Of a stretch of 16,344 nt of DNA, positions 1-6,271 are shown piece by piece. The translations under genes were made by a program, and so were the position numbers. The DNA is taken from the NCBI GenBank assembly GCA_041603535.1, contig JBFIEE010000061.1, forward strand, positions 1 to 16,344, written 5' to 3'. Source of the stretch: HB2-32-21 sp041603535. GTDB lineage: Bacteria; Pseudomonadota; Gammaproteobacteria; Pseudomonadales; Porticoccaceae. The notes beneath the pieces were generated by a model, which was not told where the DNA came from, did not search any database, and saw nothing but the letters and a program-made list of their open reading frames with translations. Position 1 is the stretch's first letter. Every line of letters begins with the position of its first letter.

Positions 1-1205
1 TGCAGTACGCCTTCTGCGGTCAAGGCTGCTATCTCTTCAGCGGTCATTGCTAGCAGTTCGCTGAGGATGGCGCCGTTATGCTCCCCGAGAAATGGGGTTT
101 CCAGCGGCAGCTCGTCGGGAAAACCGGAAAAGCGCAGGGGCATACCGGGAATATCTATTTCGCCGTAACAGCGATCAGGCACCTTGCGGACGACGCGCCG
201 TTCGACAAAGTGCGGGTGCGCCATCGCTTCGGGCACGGTCAATACGGGGCCGATGGCGAATCGGGCTGTTTCAAACTTCTCCAGGATGACTTCTCTACTG
301 GGTTGCGCGCGGAGCCAGCCTTCGATGAGATCAACCACGGCCTGATGATTTGCCATGCGCGCGTCGTTGGTACTGAAACGGAGGTCGTCTGCGCATTCCG
401 GTTGGTCTATTAATTCGCAAAACTGGGCCCAACGAACCGGTGGAATGATGATGGAGTAGTATTCGTCATCGCCCCTGCCCTTAAAGATGCCCAGCGGGTG
501 CAATAAAAAATGGTGATGCCCGGAACGCTTTGGCACAAACCCGCCATTGGTGGCGCTGTAGGCCTGCACGGCGACTTCGTGCATGTGAAAGTAAGAATCA
601 ATCAGGGAAATATCGATGTACTGTCCCTCGCCGGTTCGTTCCCGATAGGCAAGCGCGCCATTGATGGCCGCCAGCGCGTGAACACCGGTGCTGCCATCGC
701 CTATCGCTAACTGGGGAAACAGGGGCGGCCCGTCGGCATAACCAATGTTATCGAGCACTCCGGCATAGGCGGCGGCGATAAAGTCGTAGCCCGGTTTACT
801 GGATAGCGGCCCGGTTTGGCCAAAACCGGATATGGAGCACATGATAATGGAGGGATTGATCTCTTTGACCCGCTGGTAGGGGAAGCCCATGCGCGCGATC
901 ACACCGGCGGCGTAATTCTCGATAAGCACATCGCATTTTTCGATAAGCTTTTCGATAATTTCCTTGCCCTTATCGGTTTTCGGGTCGATGCACAGGCTCT
1001 TTTTGCCGCGATTTTGCTGGAGGAAATAGGAGCTTCGGCCCTTTTTCATAAAGGGCAATTGCCGCGTCCCATCGCCGATGGGGCTGATTTCGACCTTGAT
1101 GATTTCTGCGCCCATTTCCGCCATCAGGCGCGTTGCCGTTGGCCCCGCCACCACCTGGGTGAAATCAAGGACGCGATAGGCTGCCAGTATGTGTTTATTG
1201 CTCAT
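1..1205 (-). CDS. CaiB/BaiF family (class III) CoA-transferase, partial at left edge
   Basis: It probably moves CoA between acyl-CoA and a free carboxylic acid through an aspartyl-CoA thioester, in the cytosol. Reading minus from ATG at 1205-1203 gives 401 codons with no stop, running off the left edge. Comparison with the four plus-strand relatives suggests only about ten residues are missing. Family landmarks are VLDFTQVVAGP near residues 12-22, GAEIIKVE near 32-39, MCSISGFGQTGPLS near 122-135, and catalytic Asp170 in AIGDGSTGVHA. Val occupies the position of formyl-CoA transferase Gln17, so an oxalate role is unlikely. A GGGGAG-like Shine-Dalgarno lies about 10 bases upstream. It faces away from the plus-strand array and is the most divergent copy (for example GPTATR where the others have GPHCT). 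The acid substrate is unknown. The family call is certain; the specific function is not. Confidence 0.93.
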   Translation of the reverse strand, partial: MSNKHILAAYRVLDFTQVVAGPTATRLMAEMGAEIIKVEISPIGDGTRQLPFMKKGRSSYFLQQNRGKKSLCIDPKTDKGKEIIEKLIEKCDVLIENYAAGVIARMGFPYQRVKEINPSIIMCSISGFGQTGPLSSKPGYDFIAAAYAGVLDNIGYADGPPLFPQLAIGDGSTGVHALAAINGALAYRERTGEGQYIDISLIDSYFHMHEVAVQAYSATNGGFVPKRSGHHHFLLHPLGIFKGRGDDEYYSIIIPPVRWAQFCELIDQPECADDLRFSTNDARMANHQAVVDLIEGWLRAQPSREVILEKFETARFAIGPVLTVPEAMAHPHFVERRVVRKVPDRCYGEIDIPGMPLRFSGFPDELPLETPFLGEHNGAILSELLAMTAEEIAALTAEGVL

Positions 1206-1398
1206 TATAGTTTTACTCCCCATACACAGGTTGCCGCTAATAAGAGCAAGGCAACGTGGAGATTACAAGAGTTTTCGGCGAACCCGCGTGGCCGATGGCG
1301 GGACTAAGCGCCGAGCGCTGACCTGTAATGCTTACGCGTATGGTCGAGCCAGCGAACCCGGCCTGGTGACAACGCTCGTTTAGCCAGAACCCTGAATA

Positions 1399-1821
1399 CT
1401 AGACGGCGAGTCCCCGATGTTTACGGCTGGCCATCCGGCAACGTTCGGCGGGCACAAACAGCTGCTCCAACAGATATTTTTTGAACGCCGGCGCGTAATC
1501 CTGCTCATCAACAGCGATTTGCATACAGGTCAGCCAGGCGTCGCGCTCTGCTTCGTTGATGTCGAGGTGGGCATGAGCCTGTGGGATAACAATTGGCCCA
1601 TACTTTTTGGCAAAGAGCTTTTCACCACCCAGCCAGCCACAGAGAAAGCGGTACAGCTTATCCCGCGACACAGTGAGATCGTCGGGGTGCATGGCGCGGA
1701 TGGTTTGCGCGGCTGGCAAGGTCTCCATCACCTGGTAAAAGCGGTTAACCAGTTTTTTGATACCGACTGCGCCGCCCGCGGCCTGGAAAGAGCCATCTCC
1801 AACACCAAAAGTTTCTGCCAT
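1399..1821 (-). CDS. Group II truncated haemoglobin (trHbO-like)
   Basis: A 140-residue haem protein of the 2-over-2 globin fold, group II. It probably binds O2 or NO, or detoxifies reactive nitrogen or oxygen species in the cytosol. Visible landmarks are the N-terminal Gly motif AAGGAVGIKKLVNRFY, Tyr29 at B10, MHPDDLTVSRDKL (44-56), FLCGWLGG (59-66), proximal His83 in PQAHAHLDI, and ERDAWL with Trp96 at the G8 position diagnostic of groups II and III. Length is normal for the group. The start at 1821 has GAGGG about 8 bases upstream. It lies between a minus-strand CoA-transferase (1205) and the divergent plus-strand array (2330), and is co-directional with the former across a 193-base gap, so read-through into that gene is possible. 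Its physiological ligand cannot be told from sequence. Confidence 0.9.
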   Translation of the reverse strand: MAETFGVGDGSFQAAGGAVGIKKLVNRFYQVMETLPAAQTIRAMHPDDLTVSRDKLYRFLCGWLGGEKLFAKKYGPIVIPQAHAHLDINEAERDAWLTCMQIAVDEQDYAPAFKKYLLEQLFVPAERCRMASRKHRGLAV

Positions 1822-1866
1822 TTCTGCGGCCCTCTGCGTTTTCGGAAACCAATTTTACGCGGTTGA

Positions 1867-1881
1867 CACCCAATTTGGGTG
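1867..1881. promoter_or_regulatory. 7-1-7 inverted repeat, possible operator near globin start
   Basis: CACCCAA-T-TTGGGTG is a perfect inverted repeat 46 bases before the globin ATG. It overlaps the end of a TTGACA hexamer (1863-1868, plus strand) that would be a perfect -35, though the best -10 after it (TATCAA, 1884-1889) has a short 15-base spacer. It could be a regulator site for the globin gene. The regulator is not identified. Confidence 0.3.
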
Positions 1882-1898
1882 GCTATCAAACGGCTATT

Positions 1899-1948
1899 GC
1901 TTTAAAACGTTAGCATGGGTCGAACAGGGGTCGCTTTAAAATGTTAGC
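1899..1948. repeat. Direct repeat pair GCTTTAAAAYGTTAGC, 34-bp period
   Basis: GCTTTAAAACGTTAGC (1899-1914) and GCTTTAAAATGTTAGC (1933-1948) differ at one base and are 34 bp apart, roughly three helical turns. Matching bases continue weakly into GGG(G)T. The inverse core GCTAAC recurs at 2019-2024. The spacing suits two protein-binding sites on one DNA face, but a small ancient duplication would look the same. Confidence 0.5.
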
Positions 1949-2169
1949 CGGGGTTGCGTATGAGGCACGTTGATCAACCACGAACTAGCGCGCTAATATC
2001 CCGGGTTCGTGTAATGTTGCTAACACGGTGGCCCTGACGAATTACTGCGAGGCTAGTCAGCAAAGGTGCTCCCGGAAGCTTTGGGGGCAAGTCCGCACGA
2101 GGCCCATTTAAGAGACGGGGGAAGTGCTAAGTCACCGAACGCAGTATACGGAAGTCTGGTCATTACTCG

Positions 2170-2203
2170 CTTAGAATTGATGACAACTTAGAATTGATGA
2201 CAA
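2170..2203. repeat. Perfect 17-bp tandem repeat upstream of the CoA-transferase array
   Basis: CTTAGAATTGATGACAA occurs twice with no gap (2170-2186, 2187-2203), ending 126 bases before the first plus-strand CoA-transferase start. The second copy supplies a TTGATG hexamer at 2194-2199 that could act as a -35. A repeat of this size could be a duplicated activator or repressor site. Confidence 0.65.
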
Positions 2204-2221
2204 TGGACTCCCGGCTAATAT
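2194..2221 (+). promoter_or_regulatory. Candidate sigma70 promoter for the CoA-transferase array
   Basis: TTGATG (2194-2199) and TAATAT (2216-2221) are separated by 16 bases. Each matches four of six consensus positions. It would give a leader of about 100 bases before the ATG at 2330. The -35 lies inside the second unit of the 17-bp tandem repeat, which would tie the repeat to control of this promoter. It is a weak match found by eye only. Confidence 0.25.
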
Positions 2222-2329
2222 ATGGTGAGGCCCTTGAGGCGACAGATCGACAATAAGAGTCACGCTGTAACACTAAAAATTTGATCGTTCCAAACTAACC
2301 ATTCCAGCTCAAACCACAGGGGTAAGCTC

Positions 2330-3544
2330 ATGTCACGCAAGCACGTTCTGGACGGCGTCAAGGTTCTCGACTTCTCACACTATGTTGCTGGGCCACACTG
2401 TACCCGGCTAATGGCCGAAGCTGGCGCCGATGTCATTAAGGTGGAAGCGCTGACCGGCGACTCATCCAGACAGCTGCCGGTGATCAGAGAGGGCCGTAGC
2501 GGCTATTTTATTCAGCACAACCGGGGCAAGCGCTGCATGAGCCTGGACCTGCGTAAAAAAGAGGCCCAGGACATCTGCCATGAGCTGGCCAAACAGGTTG
2601 ACGTGGTCATCGAAAACTTTACCCCCGGCGTCATGAAAAAGTACAACCTGGACTGGGCGTCGTTGCAAAAGGTGAATCCCGACCTGGTGATGTGCTCGAT
2701 TTCCTGCCTCGGCCAGGAAGGCCCACTGTCTAAGTTCCCGGGTTTTGATTATATCGGCCAGGCCTATTCGGGCATTATGGGTATGACTGGACAGATGGAC
2801 GGCCCGCCGGCGCTCTCAGGCATGGCCTTTGGCGACATCTCAACCGGCGCGCACGCCTATGGAGCCATCGTCAGCGCCCTTTATCACCGGGCTAAAGGCG
2901 GTGGCGGTCAGTATCTGGACATGTCGCTGCTCGATTGTCTGTTCAGCTACCATGAGATGAACGTGCAGGTCTACGATGCTTCAGGTGGCGCCATGGTGCC
3001 CAGGCGCAGTGGTCATCAACACTCCTTTGTTGCACCGCTGGGCCTGTTTAAATGTGGCGGGCGCTATCTCATCATCGTCGCTATTGGGCCGCAATGGGTT
3101 AACCTGGCCAGGCTGCTAGGCAAGGAAGAGTGGCTGGACGACCCCCGTTTTGCCGATCCGGTAAGCCGTAACAACAACCGTGATGAAATTTCCGCAGCCA
3201 TCGAGGCCTGGCTCGACTCTATTGGTGATGCCGAAAAAGCCGTGAAGATCCTGGTCGAGGACAACCATGTGCCCGCCGCGCCCGTGCTCGATGTACCGGA
3301 AGTCATGGAGCACCCCCACATGGTACAGAGAGGCATTGTGCAAACCGTCACAGATCGCAAATTCGGCACCGTGAAAATCCCGGCATCGCCAATGAAATAT
3401 TCACAGTTCCAGACGCCTCTGGAGCTCCAGGCCAGCTCGCTGGGCGAACACAACGCGCAAGTGCTAAGCGAACAGCTTGGTTACAGCGCTGAGCGCATCG
3501 CCAGCCTCACCGCCGCTGGCGTATTGGGTTCGAAAGATATGTAA
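2330..3544 (+). CDS. CaiB/BaiF family CoA-transferase, first of the tandem array
   Basis: A 404-residue class III CoA-transferase of normal family length. Motifs are VLDFSHYVAGPHCTR (12-26), GADVIKVE (32-39), DVVIENFTPGV (91-101), MCSISCLGQEGPLS (121-134), and AFGDISTGAHAYGAI with catalytic Asp169, the same number as in formyl-CoA transferase and CaiB. GGGGQYLDMSLLD (190-202) and the C-terminal PVLDVPEVMEHPHM follow. Val19 replaces the formyl-CoA transferase Gln17, and no GGGGQ loop is present at the position expected in that enzyme, so an oxalate role is unlikely. The start is supported by AGGGG at 2318-2322, seven bases before ATG. The next paralogue begins 103 bases downstream on the same strand. 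The N-terminal 100 residues match the next copy at about 60 of 100 positions by eye. The substrate is unknown. Confidence 0.95.
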   Translation: MSRKHVLDGVKVLDFSHYVAGPHCTRLMAEAGADVIKVEALTGDSSRQLPVIREGRSGYFIQHNRGKRCMSLDLRKKEAQDICHELAKQVDVVIENFTPGVMKKYNLDWASLQKVNPDLVMCSISCLGQEGPLSKFPGFDYIGQAYSGIMGMTGQMDGPPALSGMAFGDISTGAHAYGAIVSALYHRAKGGGGQYLDMSLLDCLFSYHEMNVQVYDASGGAMVPRRSGHQHSFVAPLGLFKCGGRYLIIVAIGPQWVNLARLLGKEEWLDDPRFADPVSRNNNRDEISAAIEAWLDSIGDAEKAVKILVEDNHVPAAPVLDVPEVMEHPHMVQRGIVQTVTDRKFGTVKIPASPMKYSQFQTPLELQASSLGEHNAQVLSEQLGYSAERIASLTAAGVLGSKDM

Positions 3545-3623
3545 ACCGGGAAAGTAAATTACCTAACCTAACTGCCGTAACCAGCTCGACGGCCCGCTAA
3601 TGACATGCCGTTCTGCTGAATAA

Positions 3624-3635
3624 TGATAATTATCA
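3624..3635. promoter_or_regulatory. 12-bp perfect palindrome TGATAATTATCA, weakly Fur-box-like
   Basis: TGATAATTATCA is its own reverse complement and lies 12 bases before the GTG start of the second array gene, touching its Shine-Dalgarno. With the preceding bases it reads AATAAT-GATAAT-TATC, which resembles tandem GATAAT units of Fur sites. It is three bases short of the usual 7-1-7 arrangement. It may be a binding site or chance AT-rich sequence. Confidence 0.25.
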
Positions 3636-3647
3636 CAGGAGTGTGCA

Positions 3648-4859
3648 GTGCCCCCCCAACACATATTAAGCGGCATCAAGGTCGTTGACTTCACCCACTT
3701 TGTCGCTGGGCCACATTGCACCAGACTGTTAGCCCAACACGGTGCGGAAGTCATCAAGGTGGAACCCCTCGACGGCGACCCTGCGCGCACTCTACCAGTG
3801 GTCAAAGGGGGTAGCAGCGGCTGTTTTGTCCAGCATAACATCGGTAAAAAGAACCTCTGCCTCGACCTGAAAAGACCCGAAGCGCAGCGCATTTGCCATG
3901 ACCTGATCAGAAACGCGGACGTTGTTGTAGAGAACTTCTCACCGGGCGTCGCAAAACGGCTGAACCTGGACTGGGATACTCTGCAACAAATCAACCCCGA
4001 GCTGATTATGTGTTCGATTTCCTGCCTTGGCCAAACCGGGCCGCTCGCGCATCTGCCCGGCTTCGATTATATCGGGCAGGCTTATTCGGGATTGATGTCG
4101 ATCACCGGCGAGAAAGACGGCTACCCCGCCCTGTCGGGCACGGCTTTTGGCGACGTCTCTACCGGTGCCCATGCCTACGGCGCGATTGTCAGCGCCCTGT
4201 TCCACAAGCTCCACGGCGGCGGAGGCCAATACCTCGACATATCCCTGCTCGACTGCCTGTCCAGTTACAACGCTGCCCACGTCCAGATGTACAGCGCCTC
4301 CAACGGTGTGGTCAACCCGCCACGCTGTGGACACCACCACGCACTGCTGTCTCCTTTGGGCATATTCAGCTGTCACGGCCATTATGTGGTGATCGTCGCC
4401 ATTGGCGCCCAATGGCAGAATCTGGTCAGGCTAATAGACCGCGAAGACATGCTTACCGATCCCCGTTTCATCGAATTGTTAGCGCGCGGCGAAAACCAGC
4501 AAGCCATCACCGACGCCATTGAAAGCTGGCTGGCATCTACTACCGGGCTTGATGACGCGCTGCGACAGATGCAGGACAACCATGTGCCGTGCGCACCCGT
4601 GCTCACCGTACCAGAGGTCATGGCACATCCACACATGGTGGCGCGCGGTATCGTCCAGACCGTCACCGACCGTATTTTTGGTGAAGTAAAAATACCGGCT
4701 TCGCCGTTCAGGTATTCTCTTTTTCCTGAACCGCTGAACCTGCAGGCCGGCCTGCTCGGCGAACATAATCATCAAATTCTTGCTGAGCAACTGGGTTTCA
4801 GCAGCGAGCAGATACAGGAACTGGAAAACAGTGGTATCTGCGCAGCTCATGATCGATAG
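3648..4859 (+). CDS. CaiB/BaiF family CoA-transferase, second of the tandem array
   Basis: A 403-residue class III CoA-transferase that transfers CoA to an unidentified carboxylic acid. The start is GTG at 3648, six bases after ACAGGAG; no better ATG precedes the conserved KVVDFTHFVAGPHCTR (11-26). Other landmarks are GAEVIKVEP (32-40), DVVVENFSPGV (91-101), MCSISCLGQTGPLAH (121-135), catalytic Asp169 in AFGDVSTGAHAYGAI, and GGGGQYLDISLLD (190-202). Val19 is at the formyl-CoA transferase Gln17 position. It differs from its neighbours in PPRCGHHHALL (224-234), where the other copies have RRSG or ERAG, so the pocket may differ. It is 103 bases after the previous gene and 81 before the next, co-directional with both, so co-transcription is likely. 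Specific function unknown. Confidence 0.95.
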   Translation: MPPQHILSGIKVVDFTHFVAGPHCTRLLAQHGAEVIKVEPLDGDPARTLPVVKGGSSGCFVQHNIGKKNLCLDLKRPEAQRICHDLIRNADVVVENFSPGVAKRLNLDWDTLQQINPELIMCSISCLGQTGPLAHLPGFDYIGQAYSGLMSITGEKDGYPALSGTAFGDVSTGAHAYGAIVSALFHKLHGGGGQYLDISLLDCLSSYNAAHVQMYSASNGVVNPPRCGHHHALLSPLGIFSCHGHYVVIVAIGAQWQNLVRLIDREDMLTDPRFIELLARGENQQAITDAIESWLASTTGLDDALRQMQDNHVPCAPVLTVPEVMAHPHMVARGIVQTVTDRIFGEVKIPASPFRYSLFPEPLNLQAGLLGEHNHQILAEQLGFSSEQIQELENSGICAAHDR

Positions 4860-4940
4860 CGCCTACATAGGCTCGCGGCCTTCTTGACTAAATAACTGAC
4901 ATACCTCACTAATATTAAATTTTACGGGCGGGAAATTACA

Positions 4941-6149
4941 ATGACTAAACGAATGCTGGAAGGCTTTAAGGTTGTCGACTTCACCCACGTAGTCGCCGGC
5001 CCGCATTGCACCAAAATGATGGCCGAGCACGGCGCTGAAGTCATCAAAATTGAGCCCCTGGGTGGCGAGCTGGCCCGCCAGTTACCGATGCACCGCGAAG
5101 GTCGCAGCGCCTATTTTATTCAGCACAACGTCGGCAAGAAAACCATGGCCCTCGACATTTCCACCAGGGAGGGCCAGGATATTTGCCATGCGCTTATCAA
5201 GCAGGCGGACGTGGTGGTCGAAAACTTCTCTCCCGGCGTCATGAAACAGCACAACATGGACTGGGCAACCCTAAAAACAATTAATCCCAACCTGGTCATG
5301 TGTTCCATATCCTGCTTCGGCCAGAACGGCCCCCTGGCACATCTGCCCGGCTACGACTGGATCGCGCAGTCTTACGCTGGCATTATCGATCTGCTCGGCG
5401 AACCGGATCGCTCACCCATTTTTGGCGATTTTGCCTTTGGCGACGTTTCCACCGGCGCGCACGCCTATGGCGCCATCGTCACTGCGTTACTGCACCGGAT
5501 GCGTGATGGCAGGGGTCAGCACATTGATATCTCGCTGGTCGAGGTACTGTTCAGTTATCACGAACTGAGTGCGCAGCTATACGACACCACCGGTGGTCAA
5601 ATGGTGGCCAGGCGGTCCGGTGCCCATCACGGCATGCTGGCGCCCGTCGGCATCTACAAGTGCAAGGATCGATATCTCTTTTTGCTGGGCGTCAACCACC
5701 AGTGGAAAGGCCTGGCGACGGCCATGGGGCGCGAAGATATGTTAAACGACCCGCGATTTACCGATGTGGTCGCCATGGGTCAACACAAAGATGAAATCAA
5801 TGCCGCGATAGAGGCCTGGCTCGACACGCTCGAAAACGTCGATGAGGCACTGGCATTGCTGCAAAAGCAGCGCGTGCCCTGTGCGCCGATTCTGAGCATC
5901 CCTGAAGTCATAGCACATCCCCACACCAGGGAACGCGGCACAATGAGAACCGTCTCCGATCCAATTTTCGGAGATATTCATATACCCCGCACGCCCCTGC
6001 GGTTTTCCGAATTCCCGGATACCCCGGATCTCCAGGCCGGCACCCTGGGCCAGTATAACCACGAAATACTGCGGGAGCGGCTGGGTTATACCGAACAACA
6101 AATTGCCAACCTCGAGGCGAACAACATCATCGCCTCAAAAAATATTTAG
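4941..6149 (+). CDS. CaiB/BaiF family CoA-transferase, third of the tandem array
   Basis: A 402-residue class III CoA-transferase. Landmarks are VVDFTHVVAGPHCTK (11-25), GAEVIKIEPLGGE (31-43), QHNVGKKTMALDIS (61-74), MCSISCFGQNGPLAH (120-134), catalytic Asp168 in AFGDVSTGAHAYGAI, and GRGQHIDISLVE (190-201). Val18 stands where formyl-CoA transferase has Gln17. ATG at 4941 is preceded by GGGCGGGA about 8 bases upstream, a fair Shine-Dalgarno. It is closest to the next gene downstream: about 79 of the first 100 residues agree by eye, and a 31-residue C-terminal block (IPRTPLRFSEF through EILR) is identical. The two therefore probably arose from the latest duplication in the array. It is followed by a GC-rich 6-bp inverted repeat (6153-6178) and a terminator-like hairpin. 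The acid substrate is unknown. Confidence 0.95.
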   Translation: MTKRMLEGFKVVDFTHVVAGPHCTKMMAEHGAEVIKIEPLGGELARQLPMHREGRSAYFIQHNVGKKTMALDISTREGQDICHALIKQADVVVENFSPGVMKQHNMDWATLKTINPNLVMCSISCFGQNGPLAHLPGYDWIAQSYAGIIDLLGEPDRSPIFGDFAFGDVSTGAHAYGAIVTALLHRMRDGRGQHIDISLVEVLFSYHELSAQLYDTTGGQMVARRSGAHHGMLAPVGIYKCKDRYLFLLGVNHQWKGLATAMGREDMLNDPRFTDVVAMGQHKDEINAAIEAWLDTLENVDEALALLQKQRVPCAPILSIPEVIAHPHTRERGTMRTVSDPIFGDIHIPRTPLRFSEFPDTPDLQAGTLGQYNHEILRERLGYTEQQIANLEANNIIASKNI

Positions 6150-6191
6150 TCTGGCCGGTCGTATATCAACCGCCGGCCTATACTCAGGCCC

Positions 6192-6222
6192 GACATATCT
6201 CCTACCCAATATGTCATTTTTT
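6192..6222 (+). terminator. Candidate rho-independent terminator between third and fourth array genes
   Basis: GACATAT (6192-6198) pairs perfectly with ATATGTC (6209-6215) across a 10-base loop, followed by A and six T residues (6217-6222). The stem is AT-rich, so termination may be partial. A 6-bp GC stem GGCCGG/CCGGCC without a T-run lies just upstream (6153-6158 with 6173-6178). If it works, the last transferase gets less read-through or needs its own promoter. Confidence 0.5.
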
Positions 6223-6256
6223 AGGCATTAATTACAGGTTAGGCATTAACTACAGG
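6221..6256. repeat. 18-bp tandem duplication before the fourth array gene
   Basis: TTAGGCATTAATTACAGG (6221-6238) is followed at once by TTAGGCATTAACTACAGG (6239-6256), with one mismatch. The end of each unit is an AGG that could act as a ribosome-binding core. The second AGGA is 15 bases from the annotated ATG and 8 from an earlier out-of-frame ATG at 6265. The first unit overlaps the T-run of the upstream hairpin. Confidence 0.7.
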
Positions 6257-6271
6257 ACGAGAGCATGGCGG

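Larger units (their letters stand above)
1822..2329. other. 508-base gene-free divergent intergenic region
   Basis: No convincing coding frame was found here. It lies between the globin start (minus) and the first plus-strand CoA-transferase. It contains a 7-1-7 inverted repeat (1867-1881), a 16-bp direct repeat pair (1899-1948), the perfect 10-bp palindrome GTTGATCAAC (1969-1978), and a 5-bp stem CTGAC/GTCAG (2034-2038 with 2056-2060). It also has a hairpin GCTCCC/GGGGGC (2069-2074 with 2083-2088, one G-U pair) and a 17-bp perfect tandem repeat (2170-2203). The length and density of repeats are more than two divergent promoters need. A structured RNA or regulator array is possible, and so is decayed sequence. 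Confidence 0.6.

Noticed and set aside
78..1307. Plus-strand ORFs of 111 and 163 residues at the left edge
   Set aside because: They are antisense shadows of the minus-strand CoA-transferase that runs off the left edge, whose frame has all family motifs.
1261..1330. Short inverted repeats (CCCGC/GCGGG; AGCGC-CGA-GCGCT) between CoA-transferase and globin
   Set aside because: Short GC stems without a T-run or tRNA features; not enough for a terminator or RNA gene.
1417..1866. 149-residue plus-strand ORF
   Set aside because: It is opposite the truncated haemoglobin, whose haem-binding residues show which strand is coding.
3064..3453. Minus-strand ORFs within the array (also 3563-3994, 3939-4412, 6239-6655, 7003-7410)
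   Set aside because: All are antisense to intact CoA-transferases. They recur at equivalent places because the sense genes are paralogous, not because they encode proteins.
4884..4915. Promoter TTGACT...TAATAT before the third array gene
   Set aside because: The spacer is 20 bases, too long; an 18-base alternative has a poor -10 (ACTAAT).
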